A DNA stretch of 64,000 bases from Pseudomonas guineae (lineage in GTDB: Bacteria > Pseudomonadota > Gammaproteobacteria > Pseudomonadales > Pseudomonadaceae). Below the pieces are notes generated by a model. That model searched no databases and was not told the DNA's origin. It was given only the letters and a program-made list of their open reading frames with translations. Of this stretch, positions 1-6,945 are shown one piece after another. A program made the position numbers and the translations under genes. Within the stretch, counting starts at the first letter, position 1. Each line of letters begins with the position of its first letter. The stretch lies in contig NZ_FOQL01000001.1 in assembly GCF_900113745.1 (NCBI RefSeq), positions 434,001 to 498,000 of the forward strand, read 5' to 3'.

Positions 1-504
1 CACAGTGTTGACCAGCAGACGCTTGAGCGGCGACAACATGTCGCCAACTTCGGTAATGATCAGCGTCTTGATCCCAGTTTTCGGCAGGACTTGCTCGACC
101 AGGTGAGCCATGTTGGCCAAGCTGACCAAGGCCTTGGCACCGGAGTCGTTAAACTGGTGCTCCAGCTCACGGGCGGTGTACAGCGGGTTGGTGTTGACCA
201 CCACAAGGCCGGCGCGCAGGGCACCGAAGACTACAACCGGGTACTGCAACACGTTAGGCAGCTGCACGGCGATACGATCGCCGGGCTGCAGGTCAGTGTT
301 TTGCTGCAAGTAGGTGGCAAAGACGCCAGACAACTCGTACAGCTCGCCGTAGGTAATGGTTTTACCCATATTGCTGAAAGCTGGCTTGTCGGCGAAACGC
401 TGGCAGGACTCTTTCAGTACCGCTTGGATATTCGGGTACTGGTCAGGATTGATTTCGGCAGCAATCCCAACGGGATACTTATCCTTCCAAAAGTTTTCGT
501 TCAT
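1..504 (-). CDS. fadD1: Long-chain fatty acid-CoA ligase FadD1 (N-terminal part, runs off the window)
   Basis: This is the first 168 codons of a second acyl-CoA synthetase. The ATG at 504-502 opens a frame that stays open to base 1. The translation begins MNENFWKDKYPVGIA and continues with adenylate-forming N-terminal blocks closely matching the neighbour fadD2: PAFSNMGKTITYGEL, LQPGDRIAVQLPNVLQYP and VVNTNPLYTAREM. The ATP-binding signature and FACS motif would lie beyond the window. Tandem fadD2-fadD1 order is the known Pseudomonas arrangement. FadD activates long-chain fatty acids to CoA thioesters at the inner membrane for beta-oxidation. The 340-base gap from fadD2, with a hairpin, suggests its own promoter. 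Confidence 0.93.
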   Translation of the reverse strand, partial: MNENFWKDKYPVGIAAEINPDQYPNIQAVLKESCQRFADKPAFSNMGKTITYGELYELSGVFATYLQQNTDLQPGDRIAVQLPNVLQYPVVVFGALRAGLVVVNTNPLYTARELEHQFNDSGAKALVSLANMAHLVEQVLPKTGIKTLIITEVGDMLSPLKRLLVNTV

Positions 505-695
505 GGAAGCCCACTCCTCAGCAACAGCTTGATCTTCACCGCGCATAGGCGGCTGTTTATTGTAGATTCGCGTGTTTTTAGCGATTTAAACGGCAAAAAA
601 GTGTGGTCGCCATGAATGACGGATCACAAAAAAGCCGGCCGAGAGTAGCAGCTTTGCCAAACAGCGACTAGCACCATTAAGTGCCGCGGCAGTCA

Positions 696-731
696 TAAAA
701 ATGACCGAGCGCCACCGACCGGTCATTTTTA
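696..731. terminator. Palindrome with A/T flanks between fadD2 and fadD1
   Basis: Perfect 12-base arms, 696-707 and 720-731, surround a 12-base loop. The arms end in runs of A and T, so the stem is followed by a U-rich run on either strand. It fits a factor-independent terminator for fadD2 inside the 340-base gap 505-844. The core halves TGACCG and CGGTCA could alternatively be a protein-binding palindrome. Nothing else was recognised in the gap. Confidence 0.6.
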
Positions 732-844
732 CAATATCGCCAGAACTGCCGAGTTAAAGGCTTTGCGTCGTGCCTGCTAGCAATTTTATTGCCAGTGCAT
801 CATGGCTGACGACCTCGGCTAAAACAGCAGCAGGGCAACACCTG

Positions 845-2533
845 TCAGGCGATATCGCGCAGCTCGCGACGAAGGATCTTGCCCACCGGCGTCATCGGCA
901 GCGAGTCGCGGAAGACAATCTGCTTGGGCACCTTGTAACCGGTGAAGTTTTCCTTGCAGTACGCTTTAAGTTCATCGGCGCTGAGGCTGCTGTCGCGGGC
1001 TACCACGAACAGTTTGACCGCTTCTCCGGAACGCTCGTCCGGCACGCCGATGGCTGCACAACTGACCACTTTAGGATGGGCCATGACCACATCCTCGATC
1101 TCGTTGGGGTACACGTTAAAGCCGGAGACGATGATCATGTCCTTTTTACGGTCGACGATGCGCACAAAGCCATCCGGGTCGATCACCGCCACGTCACCAC
1201 TTTTGAACCAGCCTTCAGCATCCAGCACCTCGGCGGTGGCTTCCTCACGGTTCCAGTAGCCCTTCATCACCTGCGGGCCTTTGATGCACAGCTCGCCGCG
1301 CTCACCCAGCGGTTGCTCAACGCCATCGTCGTCGATCACTTTGAACGCCGTACCCGGCACCGGAACCCCAACAGTACCCAGACGTACCTTGTCACCGTAG
1401 GCGTTGGTGCTGGCCACAGGCGAGGTTTCAGTCAGGCCATAACCTTCAGTCACCGGGCAGCCGGTCATCGCCTGCCAGCGCTCGGCCGTGGCTTTGACCA
1501 ATGCAGTGCCGCCGGAGTTGGTCAATTTGAAATGGGAGAAATCTAAGTTCTTAAACTCCGGGTGATCCATCAGCGCCACGAACAAGGTATTGAGCCCCAG
1601 CAGGGCAGAGAACTGCCACTTGCCCAACTCCTTGACGAAGCCTGAGATATCCCGTGGGTTGGTGATCAGGACGTTGTGGTTACCGTTGACCATCATGCAC
1701 ATGCAGTTCGCGGTGAAGGCATAGATATGATAGAGCGGCAGCGGCGCGATCATGATTTCCTGGCCCTGCTTCATCAGCGGGCTGCCGTCGTCGCCCAGCT
1801 GCGACAGGCAGGCATCGACCTGCAGCATGTTGGCCACCAGGTTGCCGTGGGTAAGCATCGCACCCTTGGCCACGCCCGTGGTGCCGCCGGTGTATTGCAG
1901 CACGGCGATATCGTCTTGAGTGACTTTGACCGGCTTCAACGCATGGCCCTGGCCTTGCTTGAGCGCGTCTTTGAACGCCACCGCCTGCGGCAGGTGATAG
2001 CTCGGGACCATCTTCTTGACCTTCTTCACCACGGTATTGACCAGCCAGCCCTTCAGGCTCGGCAGCAGGTCGCCCATTTTGGCTTCGATCAGGTAGTCAA
2101 TTTCGGTATCCGGCAGCACGTCCTGCACCAGCTTGCCGAACATGTTCAGGTACACCAGCGCACGCACACCGGCATCCTTGAACTGATGACGCATCTCGCG
2201 CGCGGTGTACAGCGGGTTAGTGTTGACCACAATCAGCCCGGCGCGCATCGCGCCGAACACGGCAATCGGGTACTGCAGCACGTTGGGCATCTGCACAGCA
2301 ATGCGATCGCCTGGCTGCAGATCGGTGTGCTTTTGCAGGTAGGCGGCAAAGGCCGCCGAAAGGCGATCCAGCTCAGCATAGGTTAGGGTCACGCCCAGGT
2401 TGCTGAAAGCAGGCCGGTCTGCGAATGTCTTACAGGAGCGCTCGAATACTTCGATAACCGACTTATAAGCCCCCAGATCGATGTCATTGGGTACGCCGGC
2501 CGGGCGTTTGTCGCTCCAGAATTCAGGCTGCAT
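845..2533 (-). CDS. fadD2: Long-chain fatty acid-CoA ligase FadD2
   Basis: Full-length acyl-CoA synthetase of 562 residues, the usual FadD size. It makes acyl-CoA and AMP from free fatty acid, ATP and CoA, coupling uptake to beta-oxidation. The ATP/AMP signature YTGGTTGVAKGAMLTH is near residue 215, the adenylation motif GYGLTETSP near residue 365, and the FACS region with GWFKSGDVAVIDPDGFVRI and DRKKDMIIVSG near residue 440. The C-terminal catalytic lysine region reads PMTPVGKILRRELR. The start ATG at 2533 gives the family N-terminus MQPEFWSDKRPAGVP. It lies upstream of fadD1 and diverges from a solute-binding protein gene. Confidence 0.96.
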   Translation of the reverse strand: MQPEFWSDKRPAGVPNDIDLGAYKSVIEVFERSCKTFADRPAFSNLGVTLTYAELDRLSAAFAAYLQKHTDLQPGDRIAVQMPNVLQYPIAVFGAMRAGLIVVNTNPLYTAREMRHQFKDAGVRALVYLNMFGKLVQDVLPDTEIDYLIEAKMGDLLPSLKGWLVNTVVKKVKKMVPSYHLPQAVAFKDALKQGQGHALKPVKVTQDDIAVLQYTGGTTGVAKGAMLTHGNLVANMLQVDACLSQLGDDGSPLMKQGQEIMIAPLPLYHIYAFTANCMCMMVNGNHNVLITNPRDISGFVKELGKWQFSALLGLNTLFVALMDHPEFKNLDFSHFKLTNSGGTALVKATAERWQAMTGCPVTEGYGLTETSPVASTNAYGDKVRLGTVGVPVPGTAFKVIDDDGVEQPLGERGELCIKGPQVMKGYWNREEATAEVLDAEGWFKSGDVAVIDPDGFVRIVDRKKDMIIVSGFNVYPNEIEDVVMAHPKVVSCAAIGVPDERSGEAVKLFVVARDSSLSADELKAYCKENFTGYKVPKQIVFRDSLPMTPVGKILRRELRDIA

Positions 2534-2626
2534 TATTTTTATCCTCTTGCCCTGAGATGATCCTATCCGCGCTGCGGAGTTGGCTGAAAAGTAACAGCTA
2601 ACGCCAGGCAGGCAAATAGTATGGCA

Positions 2627-2639
2627 GCGTCATTGACGC
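2627..2639. promoter_or_regulatory. Short perfect palindrome in the divergent fadD2 / 2719 promoter region
   Basis: GCGTCA and TGACGC flank a single T, giving a 13-base near-continuous palindrome 93 bases before the fadD2 start and 79 bases before the divergent gene. The place and symmetry suit an operator for a dimeric regulator. No known regulator motif was recognised. Confidence 0.3.
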
Positions 2640-2718
2640 ACTGAATCTTGCCGCTCCTTGTGAAACTATCCTAAGGCGCCACATACAACCGCTCTGCTCA
2701 TCACCATTAAGACTCGTC

Positions 2719-3447
2719 ATGCCTTTGATTCTGCCCATACTGGCCTTACTGATTTTGCTCGCGCAGCATGCGCAGGGCGAACCACAGCTGCGCATGGCCA
2801 CCCTGGAGTACCCACCGTACAGCTCAGAGCACTTAGCCAATGGCGGCAGCATCGTCGCGCTTACCCGTCGCGCCTTCGCTGTGCGCGGTCATTCGCTGCA
2901 AATCGACTTTATGCCCTGGGCGCGCGTACGCATGGCGTTACGCAACCGCAGCTACCAAGGCGCCCTGGCCTTGTGGCCGCAAGAAATTAAGGAGGAAGGA
3001 CTCCGCGCCTCGCGTCCGTTGTTTTACAGCGAGCTGGGCATATTTATACGTAATGACTACCCCTTGCAGTTCACCGAGCTAAAGGAGCTGCACGGGCGAA
3101 CCCTGGGCACCGTGCGCGGTTACGGCTACCCGCAGCACATTCTCGATGCCGGCCTGACCCTCGAAGAAGCCGTGAGTGACATCAGCAACCTGCGCAAGCT
3201 CAATGCCCGACGCTTCGACATGGTGCTGCTCGAACACATAGTCGGTAATCACCTGATCAACAACGATGAACAGCTGCGCGGCAAACTGCGCTGGCACGGC
3301 AACGTACTCGAGCGGGTGCCCCTGTTCGTCGGCTTTGTCCCGCCAACGCCTGGCGAGCCAGACTGGAGCAAGGTGTTTGAGCAAGGCCTGCGCGACCTGC
3401 ACAGCAGTGGCGAGTACATGCAAATTCTGCGCGAGCACAATCGTTAG
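2719..3447 (+). CDS. Periplasmic solute-binding protein-like (SBP_bac_3 type), orphan
   Basis: A 242-residue protein with a signal peptide (hydrophobic residues 3-15, likely cleavage near residue 20) followed by a family 3 extracellular solute-binding fold. Visible family features are the first strand RMATLEYPPYS, the lobe-switch stretch GRTLGTVRGYGYP and a C-terminal amphipathic end typical of these proteins. No ABC permease or ATPase gene is adjacent, so it is either an orphan binding protein or a periplasmic sensor-like protein; the ligand cannot be read from the sequence. It is transcribed away from fadD2 and is followed 72 bases later by a hydrolase gene on the same strand. Confidence 0.82.
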   Translation: MPLILPILALLILLAQHAQGEPQLRMATLEYPPYSSEHLANGGSIVALTRRAFAVRGHSLQIDFMPWARVRMALRNRSYQGALALWPQEIKEEGLRASRPLFYSELGIFIRNDYPLQFTELKELHGRTLGTVRGYGYPQHILDAGLTLEEAVSDISNLRKLNARRFDMVLLEHIVGNHLINNDEQLRGKLRWHGNVLERVPLFVGFVPPTPGEPDWSKVFEQGLRDLHSSGEYMQILREHNR

Positions 3448-3519
3448 CCCTGCCCAGGCTTTGCGCCGCGCCGCGTGGGGTGCACAATGCCGAGCTTCTG
3501 CCGGCTTAAGGGATTCGCC

Positions 3520-4482
3520 ATGCTCCACCAAGCGTTCTGGCTCGACAGCGCCGAAGCAGCGCCCCTCTACGTAAATCGCTGGTACAGCGAGCAACCGCCC
3601 AAGGCCTTGCTGATGGTGGCCCATGGCATGGCTGAGCACAGCGGACGCTATGCCCGCCTGGCTGAAGCGCTTGTGGCGCAAGGGTTTGAGTTGTATGCGC
3701 ATGACCAGCGCGGGCATGGCAAGACCGCCGAACATGGCGTGCTCGGCCATTATGCCGACAGCAATGGCTGGCGCTTGGTGGTCAACGACCTGGCCAACCT
3801 CAATCACCATATACGCCAGAGCCACCCGCAGACGCCGATTTTCCTCCTCGGCCACAGCATGGGCAGTTACATCAGCCAGGCCTACCTGATGCAGCACAGC
3901 TGTAGCCTGCAGGGCGCGATTCTCTCCGGCTCCAACTATCAGCCCGTAGCGCTGTACCGCGCTGGCCAGTTGCTCGCGCGTTTCGAGCGCTGGCGGCAAG
4001 GCCCGCAGGGTTACAGCGCGCTGCTTGAATTCGTTTCCTTCGGCTCCTTCAACAAGGCCTTCAAGCCTAACCGCAGCAGCTTCGATTGGCTAAGCCGCGA
4101 CCCGCTGGAGGTCGACAAATACGTCGACGACCCACTGTGCGGCTTTCGCTGCAGCAACCAGCTGTGGATCGATCTGCTTGGCGGCCTGCAAAAAATCACC
4201 CCTCTGCACAGCCTCACGCAGATCGACAGCAACCTGCCGCTATTGGTGATTGGCGGCGCCTGTGACCCGGTCAGCGACGGCCATCGTCAACATGACCTGG
4301 GCAATGCCCTGCTCGCTGCCGGCAACAGCCACGTACAGGTCAAAATCTACCCGGATGCACGTCACGAACTGCTCAACGAAAGCAACCGCGACGAAGTAAC
4401 AGCCTACATTATCAACTGGTTGCACCAGGCCCTCAGCCAACCGCGCCAGCGCCACCAACAGAGCCAAGAGAGTCACCCATGA
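3520..4482 (+). CDS. Alpha/beta hydrolase, monoglyceride-lipase / lysophospholipase type
   Basis: A 320-residue serine hydrolase of the Hydrolase_4 (monoacylglycerol lipase) family. The nucleophile elbow is GHSMGS, the catalytic Asp lies in GGACDPVSDG and the catalytic His in DARHELL. An oxyanion-side motif AHGMAEHSGRY and the family HDQRGHGKTAE are both present. The ATG at 3520 was chosen over the longer frame from 3475 because the protein family begins at MLHQAFWLD and the upstream part lacks homology-like features. Its stop overlaps the next start by ATGA, so it is translationally coupled to the hydratase gene. Position next to fadD2 matches the Pseudomonas lipid-degradation cluster and suggests it supplies fatty acids. 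Confidence 0.9.
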   Translation: MLHQAFWLDSAEAAPLYVNRWYSEQPPKALLMVAHGMAEHSGRYARLAEALVAQGFELYAHDQRGHGKTAEHGVLGHYADSNGWRLVVNDLANLNHHIRQSHPQTPIFLLGHSMGSYISQAYLMQHSCSLQGAILSGSNYQPVALYRAGQLLARFERWRQGPQGYSALLEFVSFGSFNKAFKPNRSSFDWLSRDPLEVDKYVDDPLCGFRCSNQLWIDLLGGLQKITPLHSLTQIDSNLPLLVIGGACDPVSDGHRQHDLGNALLAAGNSHVQVKIYPDARHELLNESNRDEVTAYIINWLHQALSQPRQRHQQSQESHP

Positions 4483-4949
4483 GCCAAAGCAGCAACACGC
4501 CCTACGACGTTCTCGAAGTTGGCCAGACCGCCAGCTACAGCAAGACCGTCAGCGAACGCGATATCCAGCTGTTTGCAGAAGTCTCCGGCGACCATAACCC
4601 GGTGCACCTGGACGCCGAATATGCGGCCACCACCATGTTCAAGCAGCGCATCGCCCACGGCATGTTCAGCGGTGCGCTGATCAGCGCCGCGGTGGCCTGT
4701 GAGCTGCCTGGCCCCGGCACCATCTATATCGGCCAGAGCATGCGCTTCACCGCGCCGGTAAAACTCGGCGACACCCTCACTGTGCGCCTGGAAATCCTCG
4801 AAAAACTGCCAAAGTTCCGCGTACGCGTGGCCACCCGCGTGTTCAACCAGAATGACGAACTGGTGGTGGACGGCGAAGCCGAGATTCTCGCCCCACGCAA
4901 AGCGCAGACCGTTGAGTTGACCAAGCTGCCGCCAATCACCATCGGCTAA
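4479..4949 (+). CDS. MaoC-like (R)-specific enoyl-CoA hydratase (PhaJ type)
   Basis: A 156-residue hot-dog-fold protein. The hydratase 2 motif is SGDHNPVHLDAEYA near residues 36-49, with Asp and His as catalytic residues, followed by IAHGMFSGALIS. Such enzymes hydrate trans-2-enoyl-CoA to (R)-3-hydroxyacyl-CoA, linking beta-oxidation to polyhydroxyalkanoate or other (R)-hydroxyacyl pathways in the cytoplasm. The start overlaps the stop of the hydrolase gene by four bases. Length and motif agree with PhaJ-like proteins; which PhaJ subgroup it belongs to cannot be settled by eye. Confidence 0.9.
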   Translation: MSQSSNTPYDVLEVGQTASYSKTVSERDIQLFAEVSGDHNPVHLDAEYAATTMFKQRIAHGMFSGALISAAVACELPGPGTIYIGQSMRFTAPVKLGDTLTVRLEILEKLPKFRVRVATRVFNQNDELVVDGEAEILAPRKAQTVELTKLPPITIG

Positions 4950-4954
4950 GAACT

Positions 4955-5120
4955 TTTCTCGAATCTGCTGCGTTGTTAAAGACAGCCCGGGACGCGGCGT
5001 CTCAGAATGCTCAGATACAAAAGTACACTCGCGTGCGAGCCCAGCCCGCTTCTTCGTCTGTTTTGACCAGCCGGAGGCTGTTACTAACGTAGCGCCGTGC
5101 ATGGCTCAAGCTCGCGAGAT
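4955..5120. repeat. Probable interspersed Pseudomonas intergenic repeat (candidate)
   Basis: The 282-base gap 4950-5231 has no gene. Its first part resembles a noncoding element I recall scattered between genes in Pseudomonas: a start with CTGCTGCGTTGTTAAAGAC, a middle with GAATGCTCAGATACAAAAG, and an end near TAGCGCCGTGCATGGCTCAA. The boundaries are approximate and the identification rests on memory of similar elements, not on a second copy inside this window. Confidence 0.35.
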
Positions 5121-5152
5121 CAGAAAAAAGCTCCGAGCTTGCTGCTACAGGA

Positions 5153-5171
5153 CACCGCTGCCATAGCGGTG
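5153..5171 (+). terminator. Stem-loop after the hydrolase-hydratase pair
   Basis: Perfect 7-base arms CACCGCT and AGCGGTG with a 5-base loop, followed by a pyrimidine-rich run (CCCTTCTCTTCT). It lies 60-80 bases before the DUF1993 gene and fits a weak terminator. Confidence 0.4.
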
Positions 5172-5231
5172 CCCTTCTCTTCTACTCAACCGCGTCCGGA
5201 ATAATTAGTTTCGGCGTTTCTGGAGATACCC

Positions 5232-5732
5232 ATGTCTATGTACCAAACATCCATTCCGGTGTTTACCCGCCAGCTCACCAACCTGTCGACCATTCTCGGC
5301 ATTGCTGCGGCCCACGCCGAAGAGAAGAAGATCGAGCAGAGCGTGTTTCTCAACGCACGCCTGGCACCGGATATGTTCCCCCTGAGCCGCCAGGTGCAGA
5401 TCGCTTGTGACGGCGCCAAAGCCGGCGCTGCACTGCTGGCTGAAGCGGAAGCACCGAGCTATGCCGACGACGAAACCACCTTTGCCGAGTTGCAAGCGCG
5501 AATCGCCAAGACCCTGACCTTCCTGCAAAGCCTGAGCGCCGCGCAGATCGACGGCAGCGAAACACGCACCATCACCCTCAAGCGCCGCGACAAAGAAACC
5601 CACTTCCAGGGCCAGGCCTTTCTGCTCGACCACGTACTGCCGAACTTCTACTTCCACCTCACCACCGCCTACGCCATCCTCCGTCACAACGGCGTGGCTA
5701 TCGGCAAGCGCGACTTCCTCGGCACCCGCTAA
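5232..5732 (+). CDS. DUF1993 family protein
   Basis: A 166-residue cytoplasmic protein recognisable as DUF1993: the N-terminus MYQTSIPVFTRQLTNL, the helix-rich middle with QVQIACDGAKAGAALLA, and the ending HNGVAIGKRDFLG are characteristic. The family is predicted to be a DinB-like four-helix bundle; its biochemical role is unknown. A terminator-like stem precedes it and a hairpin follows it, so it is probably transcribed alone. No export signal or membrane segment is present. Confidence 0.88.
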   Translation: MSMYQTSIPVFTRQLTNLSTILGIAAAHAEEKKIEQSVFLNARLAPDMFPLSRQVQIACDGAKAGAALLAEAEAPSYADDETTFAELQARIAKTLTFLQSLSAAQIDGSETRTITLKRRDKETHFQGQAFLLDHVLPNFYFHLTTAYAILRHNGVAIGKRDFLGTR

Positions 5733-5744
5733 AACCTGCCTACG

Positions 5745-5769
5745 ATCTGCCGCGAAATCGCGGCCAGAT
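5745..5769. terminator. Hairpin between convergent genes
   Basis: Arms ATCTG-CCGCG (5745-5754) and CGCGG-c-CAGAT (5759-5769) form a 10-pair stem with a one-base bulge and an AAAT loop. It lies between the DUF1993 gene and the convergent hydrolase gene, a usual place for a shared terminator. Confidence 0.5.
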
Positions 5770-5785
5770 TTAAGAGCCAACTGCG

Positions 5786-6775
5786 TTACAGCCGTGCCCA
5801 CTGCCCATCGCCACGATGGGCCTGTAGGTGCGGCAGCACTGCTGCCAGCAAAGGTTCCTTGAACGCCTCCTGAAAGCGATGGGCCAGTCCCGGAATCAGC
5901 TTCAACTCACTGCCTTTGATATGCGCCGCCACGTGCACGCCATGCATCACGGGTAGCAGCGGATCAGCTGTGCCATGCACCACCAGCGTCGGCACACGCA
6001 ACCGGTTCAGCAACTCGACCCGACTCGGCTCCGCCAGAATTGCCAACAGCTGACGCTGCACACCCTCGGGATTGAAGGCGCGGTCGTAGGACAGCTCTGC
6101 TTGCTGCAATAACAACGCACGATCATCACTGACGGCTGGGCTGCCCAACGCGGCCAACAAATCGGCCTGCTGCTGCAGTGCCACAGCGCGATTAGGCGCT
6201 TCACGCGTGGCCAGTAACGCCAGTAGGGCATCACTCGGGGCCGGTAAGCCTTGAGCGCTGGAACTGGTCATGATCAAGGTCAGGCTCTGCACCCGCCCAG
6301 GTGCCATATCAGCCATATGCTGAGCAATCATCCCGCCCATACTCGCGCCCAACACGTGGAACTGTCGTACACCCAAGGCATCCATCAAGCCCAGGGCATC
6401 GCCGGCCATATCACGCAGCCCGTAGGGCGCAGTCACCGACAGGCGAAGACGATAGCGCAGCGCTTCGTAGCTAAGGTTGATCGCCGGCGCGGTGTGCGTC
6501 CAGGCGCTTAGACCCGCATCACGATTATCAAAACGCACCACCCGAAAGCCTTGCTGGCACAGACGCACGACCACTTCATCAGGCCAGTGAGTCAGCTGCC
6601 CACCCAACCCCATCACCAACAGCAACGCCGGGTCGCGGGCGCGGCCGATACTCTGGTATGCCAGGCGTACCTCGCCCAGATCAGCCGTCACGGTCGGCAC
6701 TTGAACATCGCAGCGCGGAGCGGCAAAAGCAGACATGCCGCACAGCAGTGCAATAAAAAAAATCAGTCCACGCAT
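5786..6775 (-). CDS. Exported alpha/beta hydrolase
   Basis: A 329-residue alpha/beta hydrolase with a cleavable signal peptide (MRGLIFFIALLCGMSAFA). The ATG at 6775 was chosen because it opens directly on this signal; the frame upstream to 6910 would read through a hairpin. The triad is visible: Ser in LGASMGGMIAQ, Asp in HGTADPLLP and His in IPGLAHRF. The oxyanion loop VMGLGGQLTHWP and FDNRDAGLS are typical of the pimeloyl-ester/epoxide-hydrolase-like branch. It probably acts in the periplasm on a small ester; the substrate is not deducible. It follows metE on the same strand but is separated from it by a strong hairpin. Confidence 0.85.
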   Translation of the reverse strand: MRGLIFFIALLCGMSAFAAPRCDVQVPTVTADLGEVRLAYQSIGRARDPALLLVMGLGGQLTHWPDEVVVRLCQQGFRVVRFDNRDAGLSAWTHTAPAINLSYEALRYRLRLSVTAPYGLRDMAGDALGLMDALGVRQFHVLGASMGGMIAQHMADMAPGRVQSLTLIMTSSSAQGLPAPSDALLALLATREAPNRAVALQQQADLLAALGSPAVSDDRALLLQQAELSYDRAFNPEGVQRQLLAILAEPSRVELLNRLRVPTLVVHGTADPLLPVMHGVHVAAHIKGSELKLIPGLAHRFQEAFKEPLLAAVLPHLQAHRGDGQWARL

Positions 6776-6873
6776 CACATCACCACATCGCAGGACAGCG
6801 GAACGCAGCCCCCCATTCAGCAGCGAGTGTGGTGATAGTTGTGTGAGTGCGCTGCCACACAATCGTGACAGTT

Positions 6874-6908
6874 TGATGAAGGGAGACGAGCGGTCTCCCT
6901 TCATCAAC
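6874..6908. terminator. Perfect 15-base hairpin downstream of metE
   Basis: Arms 6874-6888 and 6894-6908 pair without a mismatch around a 5-base loop. It starts 38 bases after the metE stop and lies upstream of the exported hydrolase gene. There is no U-run after the stem, so it may act as a transcript-end stabiliser or a factor-assisted terminator rather than a classical intrinsic one. Confidence 0.55.
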
Positions 6909-6945
6909 AAGAAGTGTTGCTCAACACGTCGCGACTGAACGTCGA

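Noticed and set aside
91..615. Open frame of 174 codons on the plus strand over fadD1
   Set aside because: It is antisense to the clearly coding N-terminus of fadD1; the protein has no family features.
770..1546. 258-codon plus-strand frame over fadD2
   Set aside because: Shadow of fadD2: His/Arg/Ala-rich translation with no domain, no ribosome-binding site.
3079..3999. 306-codon minus-strand frame across the solute-binding and hydrolase genes
   Set aside because: It spans two real plus-strand genes and the gap between them, with no recognisable motif.
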